A program made the translations under genes and the position numbers. DNA of 64,000 nucleotides, from assembly GCF_000337355.1 (NCBI RefSeq), contig NZ_AOJH01000105.1, positions 33,066-97,065 of the forward strand, read 5' to 3'. Positions 17,848 through 25,945 of this stretch are shown piece after piece (the stretch's first letter is position 1; every line of letters begins with the position of its first letter). The notes below the pieces were generated by a model. It did not search any database. It saw only the letters and a program-made list of their open reading frames with translations, and was not told the origin of the DNA. Origin of the DNA: Halorubrum kocurii JCM 14978. GTDB taxonomy: Archaea; Halobacteriota; Halobacteria; Halobacteriales; Haloferacaceae.

Positions 17848-19155
17848 TCAGCCTTCGATGAAGTCGATGCCTTCGTAGTCGTGATCTTGGACCTCTTGCA
17901 CCTGGAGGAACCCGATCGGGTCCCCGTTCTCGTCGAAGTCGATGGGGCCGCTGACGCCCTGGTAGTCGACGTCGTCCGGGCCGCCGCCGTCCACGAGGAT
18001 CTCGCTGGCGGCCTCGAAGGAGGTCACCTCCTCGCCGTCGGGACCGGAGACGCGCCGCACGGTGTCCTGGAGCGCCTCCCCGGTGAACTCGTCGGCCGCC
18101 TGGATCGCGAGCGCGGCGTTGATGACGCAGTCGTAGGCGTACGCCGCCCAGGAGGTCGGTGTTCGGTCGTACTCGTCCTCGAAGGCGGACGCGAACGACT
18201 GATAGTTTTCCTCTTCGACCGGCGCGGACGGCACGACGATTTTCATGCCATTCATGCTCCCCTCGGGAGTGTTCTCCAGCACGTCGTCGCCGGAGACGGA
18301 GTCGGCGCCGTAGAACTGCGCCTCGTATCCGGACGAGAACACTTCGTTGACCATCGTCGCGAACTCCGCCTGGTAGGTGATGAACAGCCACGCCTCCGCG
18401 TCGGAGCTGTCCATCTCCGAGATGACGCCGGAGTACGACGACTGGTCCCCATCGTGTGAGTTCTCATACGCGAGGTCGCCCTCCCACGCGTCGACGAACG
18501 CGTCGGCGAGGCTCTGCCCGTAGTCGTTGTTCACGTAGGTGAGCGCAACCTCGTCGTAGCCGTCCTCGGCGATGAGGTCCGCGAGCGCGTTCGCCTGGCT
18601 GAGCCCCGACGGCGACATCCTGAGCAGCCCCGGGAAGTTCGTGAGCTCGAGCCCCGTGGAGTTCTGACTGAGCTGGACCACGTCAGACCCCTCGACGACG
18701 CTCTCGTAGATGGCCAGCGAGACGCCCGATCCGACCGCGCCGATGAGGAACGGGACGCCGTCCTGATTGACGAGCTTCTGTGCGGCGGCGATGCCACCCT
18801 GGTTCTCGCTCTCGGAGTCCTCGACGGAGATCTCGAGTTCACGGCCGCCGATGCCGATATCGTTGACATGCTGTAAGGCGAGTTCGACGCCGCGCTGATT
18901 TCGCTCGCCGAACGACGACAGCGAGCCGGTCTGTGAGTCGACCATCCCGATCTCGTAGGTCTCCGTCGAATCGTCGCCGTCGCTTCCGTCGTCGCCGTCA
19001 CTTCCGTCGTCGCCGTCACTTCCGTCGTCGCCGTCGCTTCCGTCGTCGCCGTCGTCGGTGGTGCTGAGACATCCCGCGAGCGAGACGAGGCCCGCTCCGC
19101 CGGTCAGTTTCAGTAGCGTTCTCCGGTCGGTCATGTCCATGCTATCTCGTGACAT
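17848..19155 (-). CDS. livK: amino acid ABC transporter substrate-binding lipoprotein (LivK-like)
   Basis: 435 aa as drawn. The ATG at 19140 or 19134 is also possible, and a TATA-like ttacatatg (about 19154-19162, minus strand) favours the 19134 start. A twin-arginine signal with lipobox (DRRTLLKLTGGAGLVSLAGC, Cys29) predicts TAT export and lipid anchoring. The linker contains four GSDGDD-type repeats. The periplasmic-binding fold of the Leu/Ile/Val family follows (EIGMVDSQTGSLSSFG ... VNDIGIGGRELEI). It delivers ligand to LivHMGF. The gene is divergent from proline dehydrogenase, suggesting a shared amino acid theme. Confidence 0.88.
   Translation of the reverse strand: MSRDSMDMTDRRTLLKLTGGAGLVSLAGCLSTTDDGDDGSDGDDGSDGDDGSDGDDGSDGDDSTETYEIGMVDSQTGSLSSFGERNQRGVELALQHVNDIGIGGRELEISVEDSESENQGGIAAAQKLVNQDGVPFLIGAVGSGVSLAIYESVVEGSDVVQLSQNSTGLELTNFPGLLRMSPSGLSQANALADLIAEDGYDEVALTYVNNDYGQSLADAFVDAWEGDLAYENSHDGDQSSYSGVISEMDSSDAEAWLFITYQAEFATMVNEVFSSGYEAQFYGADSVSGDDVLENTPEGSMNGMKIVVPSAPVEEENYQSFASAFEDEYDRTPTSWAAYAYDCVINAALAIQAADEFTGEALQDTVRRVSGPDGEEVTSFEAASEILVDGGGPDDVDYQGVSGPIDFDENGDPIGFLQVQEVQDHDYEGIDFIEG
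18971..19042. repeat. 18-bp in-frame tandem repeat (4 copies) in livK linker
   Basis: Four direct copies of an 18-bp unit, tcgtcgccgtcacttccg (outer copies have g for a at one site), at 18971, 18989, 19007 and 19025, followed by half a copy. Each unit encodes six residues, GSDGDD, in the linker between the lipidated Cys and the binding domain. Copy number can change without a frameshift. Confidence 0.9.
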
Positions 19156-19200
19156 ATGTAACCTGTAGTCTCCGTCGACGTATGGGTATCTGAAACCCTA

Positions 19201-19310
19201 CCCGTCCATGGTCGGTGGAGACGGATATCACCCCCCACGTGGCGCAATATTTGCGCTTACGGATTTTATCTACAAGTAATACGCGAAATAATTGGTCGGG
19301 TGCCCTTATA
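19201..19310. promoter_or_regulatory. liv / proline dehydrogenase divergent control region
   Basis: The plus promoter has TATA-like cttatatg (19304-19312), about 28 nt before the ATG at 19337. Immediately upstream is TGGTCGGGTG (19293-19302), a 10-mer repeated at the same place in the aldehyde dehydrogenase promoter (21024-21033). A related CCATGGTCGG lies at 19206-19215. A perfect inverted repeat, GCGCAA-TAT-TTGCGC (19242-19256), sits between them. These are candidate operators for the nearby HTH-10 regulator (inference). Confidence 0.5.
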
Positions 19311-19336
19311 TGACCGTCGGGTACTCCGTTGATCAT

Positions 19337-20209
19337 ATGATTCCGCCCATCGCGAGCAACTTTGTCGCCGGCGAGACGCCGGCGGCGGCGCTCGCGCACG
19401 TCGAGTCTCTCAACGAGCGGGGCGTGACCGGCATCCTGAATCTCCTCGGCGAACACTACGAGGAGCGACCCCCCGCCGACGCGGACGCGGACGCGTACGT
19501 CGACCTCGTCGAGGCGATCGCCGACCGAGGGGTCGACGCCTGCGTCTCCGTGAAGTCGAGCCAGATCGGCCTCGACATCGGTGACGACGTCTTCGAAGAG
19601 AACCTCGCGCGCATCGTCGAGGCGGCCAACGCCCCCGCGGCGACCGGTCCGGACGGGACCGGCACGTTCGTCTGGATCGACATGGAGGACCACGAGACCA
19701 CCGACGTGACGCTCGACGCCTTCGAGCGCCACGCGCTCGAGACCGACGGGAACGTCGGCGTCTGCGTGCAGGCGAACCTGAGGCGCACGCGCGAGGACCT
19801 CGAGCGGCTCGCGGACCTGCCCGGGAAGGTCCGGCTCGTGAAGGGGGCGTACGACGAGCCCCCGGCGTTATCGTACACGGAGAAGGCTCGCGTCGACGAG
19901 TCGTACCGCGACTGCCTCGCGTACATGTTCGAGGCGTTCGACGACGGGGTCGCCGTCGGGAGCCACGACCCCGCGATGATCGAGTACGCGGGCGAGCTCC
20001 ACGCCGAGCACGGGACGCCCTACGAGGTGCAGATGCTGACGGGCGTCCGGGAGTCGGCGCAGTTCGAGCTGGCCGGTGACCCCGACGTGGACGCCGAGGT
20101 GTACCAGTACATTCCGTACGGCTCCAAGTGGTTCTCGTACTTCTACCGGCGGATCCGGGAGCGCAAGTCGAACGCGCTGTTCGCGCTGCGAGCGATCGTC
20201 GGGAACTGA
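19337..20209 (+). CDS. proline dehydrogenase
   Basis: 290 aa from the ATG of MIPPIASNFVAG. Earlier in-frame ATGs at 19292 and 19310 fall before or within the TATA box. The enzyme oxidises L-proline to P5C with FAD and reduces quinone. Recognisable segments are VSVKSSQIGLDIG, CVQANLRRTREDL, RLVKGAYDEP and the C-terminal YIPYGSKWFSYFYRRIRERK, which matches the PRODH substrate-binding signature. It is a monofunctional type. The regulator and the probable P5C dehydrogenase follow downstream. Confidence 0.9.
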   Translation: MIPPIASNFVAGETPAAALAHVESLNERGVTGILNLLGEHYEERPPADADADAYVDLVEAIADRGVDACVSVKSSQIGLDIGDDVFEENLARIVEAANAPAATGPDGTGTFVWIDMEDHETTDVTLDAFERHALETDGNVGVCVQANLRRTREDLERLADLPGKVRLVKGAYDEPPALSYTEKARVDESYRDCLAYMFEAFDDGVAVGSHDPAMIEYAGELHAEHGTPYEVQMLTGVRESAQFELAGDPDVDAEVYQYIPYGSKWFSYFYRRIRERKSNALFALRAIVGN

Positions 20210-20240
20210 GTGGTTCTGGTCCGAGAGCGGCGATCGCCGG

Positions 20241-20978
20241 TCACGGGTCCAGCAGCTTCGACTCCGCCTTCCGGAGGTGTTCGAGCAGCGTCGTCTTCGA
20301 GACGTCGAGGTCGTCGGCCAGATCGCGCGTCGACGCCTCTCGCGGCCACTCGTAGTACCCCGCCTCGCGGGCGTGCTCGTACACCTCCCGCTGGGTCGTG
20401 GTGAGCGTGTCGAGCCGCTGTCCGCGGGGCGACTGCCCCGGCTGCCCCGACGACGACATCGACTGCACGGTCACCTCCGCGCCCGCGCTCTCCTGCACCG
20501 CGTCGAGCGACTCCCGGATCTCCGTGCGCTCGCCGACGAAACACACCTGCCACTCCTCGCGGCCGTCCTCGATACGGACGGGAGCGCTGTGGACGAACCC
20601 GTGTTCGAGGAGCGTCGGACACATCATGTCCGCGGGGTCGTACTCCAGGAAGAACTCGCGCACGACGTTCCCCGGCGCGTCGCGGGCGCGCCCGAACCGC
20701 TCCTGTAGTTCGAGGAGGTCGCCCGCGCGGTCGGACGCGCGGATCGCGTCGAGCAGCTCCTCGACCTCCTCGTTCGTGTCCGCGAAGGCGGTGAACAGCC
20801 CGTTCACCGAGTTCGGCGTCTCGGCGTTCGCCTTCGGTGAGTTGTAGATCGCGTGGGCGAGGACGCCGCCGTCGGTCTGGCCGGTCGCCTCGATCGCCCA
20901 GCAGTTCGGGTGCCACAGGTCGAGCGTGAGCCGGGTGCCGGACCACTCCTCGGCGCCGCCCGGGTCGGTGATTGCCAT
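20241..20978 (-). CDS. HTH-10 (Bat-like) transcriptional regulator
   Basis: 245 aa. The C-terminal about 55 residues have the HTH-10 layout (LTTTQREVYEHAREAGYYEWP ... STRDLADDLDVSKTTLLEHLRKAESKLL). The N-terminal about 180 residues are a haloarchaeal sensing region of unknown ligand. It lies between the proline dehydrogenase and P5C dehydrogenase genes and is divergent from the latter. It is therefore the obvious candidate to control both, through the shared element found in their promoters (inference). Confidence 0.82.
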   Translation of the reverse strand: MAITDPGGAEEWSGTRLTLDLWHPNCWAIEATGQTDGGVLAHAIYNSPKANAETPNSVNGLFTAFADTNEEVEELLDAIRASDRAGDLLELQERFGRARDAPGNVVREFFLEYDPADMMCPTLLEHGFVHSAPVRIEDGREEWQVCFVGERTEIRESLDAVQESAGAEVTVQSMSSSGQPGQSPRGQRLDTLTTTQREVYEHAREAGYYEWPREASTRDLADDLDVSKTTLLEHLRKAESKLLDP

Positions 20979-21016
20979 CGTTACCCTTCCTGTGGCACCG
21001 CATCACAAAGAGCCTG

Positions 21017-21041
21017 CCGACCATGGTCGGGTGGGATATTT
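21017..21041. promoter_or_regulatory. palindromic operator and TATA box of the aldehyde dehydrogenase gene
   Basis: A perfect 14-bp palindrome, CCGACCATGGTCGG (21017-21030), overlaps TGGTCGGGTG (21024-21033). The TATA-like gatattt (21035-21041) follows, about 28 nt before the ATG at 21068. The right half and its distance to the TATA box match the proline dehydrogenase promoter, suggesting one activator binds just upstream of the TFB/TBP site in both. Confidence 0.55.
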
Positions 21042-21067
21042 GGACGGGACGGCGGAAACGACCGCCC

Positions 21068-22588
<1,521 letters not shown>

Positions 22589-22605
22589 GCACCCCGGCCG
22601 TCGGT

Positions 22606-23541
22606 TTATATACCCGTTTTTCGAAGCGCCGCGACCGCCTCGCTCGGCGACGATCCGTCCGCCAGCGCGCCCCGCGGGACGAGCCGCTGGCGCGGTCGCC
22701 CCACCGGCTGCGAGACCGGCTCCGTCTCGACGAGCCCGGCGTCGGTGAGGTCCCGTTTTATCCGTGTGAACGTCGCCGAGCTCCCGATCCCGGCGTCCTC
22801 GCAGGCGCGGCGCAGGTCGCGGTCGAGGGCGCCGCGCCGCGCACCGGCGGCGTAGGTCCGGACGCGCGCCCCGCCGCGGTCGAGGGGGTCGCCGCCGGCG
22901 TCGCGGTTAACGTCGAGGAGCCGCACGGCCTCGTCCGCGACCGCGTCCCCGCAGCGCTCGCTGAGCGCCCCGTACAGCCGGTGCCGGCTCGGGGTGCGGA
23001 GGCGAACCGCCTCGCCCTCCGCGAGGAGGCCGTCGTAGCGCTCGCGGAGCGTCGTGTCGGCGCCGATCCGGCACCACGTGCCGTGCGCGCCGTCGCCGTC
23101 GCGCTCCGCCTCGTGCCCCCGGTCGCCGTCTCGCTCGCCGGCGGCCCCGACGAGCACGCAGCCGTCGGAGCGCCCCGCGAGAACGGCGTTCGGCTGCGGT
23201 TCGGCGAGCGTTCGCAGGTCCCAAGCCCCCGCCTCGACGAGCGCCGCGAGCCGGCCCGCCGGACGGAACCGGTCGGTGAGCGCGTCGACCGCGCGGTCGC
23301 TCGCCAGCACCGTCAGCGTCGGGAGGTCGGCGACCGGCGACAGCGGATCCCCCTCCGCGCGGGCGGCGGCCCGCAGCGCGTCGAGACCGGGGTCGACGGC
23401 CTCGAGCGCGGCCTCCCGGTACGCGGCGGCGAGTGCCGCAAGAAGTCGGGGGTCGGGGTCGACGGCGATCGGATCCGTGAACGACCCGAGCGCGGTCGGC
23501 CCGTCCGCGAGCGGGAGGGTCGGTGGTGAGGGAGACGCCAC
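22606..23541 (-). CDS. TbsP-like haloarchaeal transcriptional regulator
   Basis: 311 aa. The C-terminal winged-helix-like part (CEDAGIGSSATFTRIKRDLTDAGLVETEPV ... VGRPRQRL, split here by a gap) and the middle RLRTPSRHRLYGAL resemble the haloarchaeal TbsP family. TbsP is known in Haloferax as a partner of TrmB-type control of glycolysis and gluconeogenesis. The protein is longer than I recall for TbsP, with an Ala/Arg-rich middle. A TATA-like gcttattcc (about 23567-23575, minus strand) is 27 nt before the ATG. Assignment to TbsP itself rather than a paralogue is uncertain. Confidence 0.6.
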   Translation of the reverse strand: MASPSPPTLPLADGPTALGSFTDPIAVDPDPRLLAALAAAYREAALEAVDPGLDALRAAARAEGDPLSPVADLPTLTVLASDRAVDALTDRFRPAGRLAALVEAGAWDLRTLAEPQPNAVLAGRSDGCVLVGAAGERDGDRGHEAERDGDGAHGTWCRIGADTTLRERYDGLLAEGEAVRLRTPSRHRLYGALSERCGDAVADEAVRLLDVNRDAGGDPLDRGGARVRTYAAGARRGALDRDLRRACEDAGIGSSATFTRIKRDLTDAGLVETEPVSQPVGRPRQRLVPRGALADGSSPSEAVAALRKTGI

Positions 23542-23623
23542 TGCTCAGACTCTGCCCCGCGGGCGGAATAAGCGTGGTGGCGACGCGTTCGGTCTCTCGG
23601 GCCGATAACTTTCTGACCGCCCC

Positions 23624-23920
23624 TCACGCCACCTGCAGACGAGTGACGTGGCCGCCGCAGCCGCACCGCTCGACGTACTCCGGATCGAGGCCGTACTTGT
23701 CCTCGATCGCGTCGTAGAGGAACTCCTCGGGGTGGCAAAGGTCGCCGTGCGAGACCAGGTTGACGTGATTGCCCGCGGTCGTGTGGTCGATGGCGGCCAG
23801 CGCGTCGCGGGCCGCCGACGCGGCGTCGACCGCGAGGCCGCCGTCCGTCGCCGGGCGTTTGCGGGCGATCTCGTAGCGCCCGTGCGCCTCGCCGGCGAAC
23901 TCGACGCAGACGGTTCCGGT
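23624..23920 (-). CDS. CGCGG-family RiPP-precursor-like protein, no canonical start codon
   Basis: 98 codons from about TGTVCVEFAG to the stop, ending ERCGCGGHVTRLQVA. The Cys-Gly-Cys-Gly-Gly block near the C-terminus and the preceding GNHVNLVSHGDLCHPEEF match what I recall of the haloarchaeal CGCGG family, proposed substrates of a radical-SAM maturase. No ATG, GTG or TTG occurs in frame in this stretch or for about 40 codons upstream. The gene therefore starts at a non-standard codon, has lost its start, or carries an error. The left boundary is where family-like sequence begins. No radical-SAM gene is present in the window. Confidence 0.55.
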   Translation of the reverse strand, partial: TGTVCVEFAGEAHGRYEIARKRPATDGGLAVDAASAARDALAAIDHTTAGNHVNLVSHGDLCHPEEFLYDAIEDKYGLDPEYVERCGCGGHVTRLQVA

Positions 23921-23959
23921 GAACGCGCCCTTTTGTCGTCGGGGACGGAACCGACCGGT

Positions 23960-24757
23960 ATGCCACCGCTCGAACTGCCGCTCGGACTCGGCACCTCCGG
24001 GCTCGACGACCCCGCGGAGTGTCGCGCCACCGTGACCGCCGCCCTGGAGGCGGGGTACCGCCACGTCGACACCGCGCAGATGTACGGCAACGAGGCGGCC
24101 GTGGGCGAGGGGATCGCCGCGGCCGACGTGGACCGCGAGGACGTGGTCGTGGCCACGAAGGTCCATCCCGACAACCTCGCGTCCGAGAGCGTCCGCGAGA
24201 CCGCCCGGGAGAGCCTCGACCGACTGGGGGTCGACCGCGTCGATCTCCTGTACGTCCACTGGCCGATCGGAGCCTACGACCCGGACGAGACCCTCCCGGC
24301 GTTCGACGCGCTCCGGGAGGCGGGGCTCACCGACCACGTCGGCGTCTCGAACTTCACGCCCGAGTTGTTGCGCGAGGCCGAGGGGGTCCTCGACGCGCCG
24401 ATCGCCGCCCATCAGGTTGAGTGTCACCCGCGGTTCCAACAGCCGGACCTCCGGGCGATCGCGGCGGAGCGCGACCACGCGCTGGTCGGGTACTCCCCGC
24501 TGGCGCAAGGGGAGATCCTCGACGACCCCGACTTCGCCGGTATCGCCGAGGAGCACGACCTCCGGCCCGCGGTCCTCGCGCTCGCGTGGGGGCTCGCCCG
24601 GGACGTGACTCCGATCCCGAAGGCGACCGGCGACCACGTGACCGAGAACCTGCGCGCGGTCACCGCCGAGGTCCCCGAGACCGCCCTCGACGCGGTCGAC
24701 GCGCTGGAGGGCGGCGAGCGTCGGATCGACCCCGACGCCGCGGCGTGGAACCGGTGA
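23960..24757 (+). CDS. aldo/keto reductase
   Basis: 265 aa AKR-superfamily NAD(P)H oxidoreductase with a TIM barrel. The catalytic tetrad is visible: Asp37 and Tyr42 in HVDTAQMYGNE, Lys67 in ATKVHP and His100 in YVHWP. GVSNFTPELL and the cofactor-binding IPKATGDHV near the C-terminus are also typical. It is slightly shorter than most members, as is usual for the 2,5-didehydrogluconate-reductase-like group. A TATA-like ccttttgtc lies about 27 nt upstream. It is divergent from the CGCGG reading frame. The physiological substrate is unknown. Confidence 0.88.
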   Translation: MPPLELPLGLGTSGLDDPAECRATVTAALEAGYRHVDTAQMYGNEAAVGEGIAAADVDREDVVVATKVHPDNLASESVRETARESLDRLGVDRVDLLYVHWPIGAYDPDETLPAFDALREAGLTDHVGVSNFTPELLREAEGVLDAPIAAHQVECHPRFQQPDLRAIAAERDHALVGYSPLAQGEILDDPDFAGIAEEHDLRPAVLALAWGLARDVTPIPKATGDHVTENLRAVTAEVPETALDAVDALEGGERRIDPDAAAWNR

Positions 24758-24775
24758 CCCGCCCTTAGAAACCGT

Positions 24776-25801
24776 TCACACCGCGTCCAGCCGCGCGCGC
24801 AGTTCGGTCTCCGCCCGCTCGACGAGCGACTCCAGCGGCTCGTCGAGGTACGTGGTCCACTGGTCGATGAACCCCGACCGGCCGAGCATCCGGACGACCT
24901 CGTACACCGGCCGCCGCTCGGCGAACCCCGGGGGGAGCCCGCCGGCGCGGTCGCGGTACCCCTGATAAAGGGCGTCGGCGTACCGCTCCGGTCCCTCGCT
25001 GTCGAACCCGTTGAGGAGCTGGTCCTCCGCGCGGACGAGGTCGCGGGCCGGGTCCCCGACGTGCGCCAGCTCCCAGTCGATCGGGACGATCCCGTCGGGG
25101 CCGGCGTCAGCGACCGAATCGGCGTCGGCGACCGTATCGGCGTCGATTCCCGCGTCCCCGCCGTCGACCGCGAACAGGTTCGGCTTCGCCACGTCGCCGT
25201 GGAGGAGCGCGGCCGGAGCGCCCTCCAACCGGTCCCGGTTCCGCTCGACGCAGTCGAACACGGCGTCGTAGTGGGCCGCCAGCCGCTCGGAGGTGCCGAT
25301 CTCCCGGGTGCGCTCGATCGTCGCGCGGAGCACGTCTGGCCACGGGGCGCGCTCGATGTCGAGTCCGCCGGGCGCGTCGCGCCCGACTATCTCCCCGTGG
25401 GCCTCGAACCGCTCCGCGTGGAGGCTCGCGAGCGTGCCGCCGACCCGCCGGAGGAGCGCCTCACGGCGCGGCTCTCCCGCCGTCGCCCAGGCGTCGAGCA
25501 GTTCGCGCCCCGGCGCCGGCGCGGTGACGAGGGACGGGACGTCCGCGTCCGGGTCGGCGGCCAACACCGCGGGCCCCGTTACCGACCGCTCCGCGTCGAG
25601 GTAGCGCAGCACGGCCAGTTCGCGCGCGATCCGGTGCCCGTCCCCCGAGACGGCGACCTTGCAGAACGCGCGGCTCCCGTCGGCGAAGGCGACGCCGACC
25701 GTCTCGTTGGCGCCGTTCCACGAGGGCCCGACCCCGAACGTCTCGTCGACGGTCCGCCCCGGAAACGCGTCGCCGAGCGCGGTCGCGACCCTCTCGTCCA
25801 T
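24776..25801 (-). CDS. aminoglycoside-phosphotransferase-family kinase
   Basis: 341 aa from MDERVATALG. A TATA-like ctttaac about 27 nt upstream supports this over the longer frame. Kinase features are Lys48 (FCKVAV), LLHGDVAKPNLF (catalytic Asp203, Asn208) and PIDWELAHVGDP (metal-binding Asp242). An acidic repetitive insert (DADTVADADSVADAG, about 220-235) separates the two motifs. The family phosphorylates small molecules such as choline, sugars or amino acid derivatives as well as drugs. Antibiotic resistance should not be assumed. The substrate is unknown. Confidence 0.8.
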   Translation of the reverse strand: MDERVATALGDAFPGRTVDETFGVGPSWNGANETVGVAFADGSRAFCKVAVSGDGHRIARELAVLRYLDAERSVTGPAVLAADPDADVPSLVTAPAPGRELLDAWATAGEPRREALLRRVGGTLASLHAERFEAHGEIVGRDAPGGLDIERAPWPDVLRATIERTREIGTSERLAAHYDAVFDCVERNRDRLEGAPAALLHGDVAKPNLFAVDGGDAGIDADTVADADSVADAGPDGIVPIDWELAHVGDPARDLVRAEDQLLNGFDSEGPERYADALYQGYRDRAGGLPPGFAERRPVYEVVRMLGRSGFIDQWTTYLDEPLESLVERAETELRARLDAV

Positions 25802-25945
25802 ACCCGCATCTCGCGGACAGCGGATGTTAAAGTTGCTGTCACACCACTGGAGCACGGGGATATAACCCGGGTACTATCGGTCTAATACCGACTGTATCCG
25901 GGCTGACCGACAACGTCATACCTATCGTCGGATTATCAGATATCC

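Noticed and set aside
24776..25801. Aminoglycoside resistance gene
   Set aside because: The kinase fold is shared with many small-molecule kinases, and archaeal ribosomes are not the usual target. The sequence gives no support for a drug substrate.
25877..25891. Inverted repeat TCGGT-CTAAT-ACCGA before the 701-residue gene
   Set aside because: The arms are only 5 bp and the position is not tied to a clear TATA box, so chance is likely in this composition.
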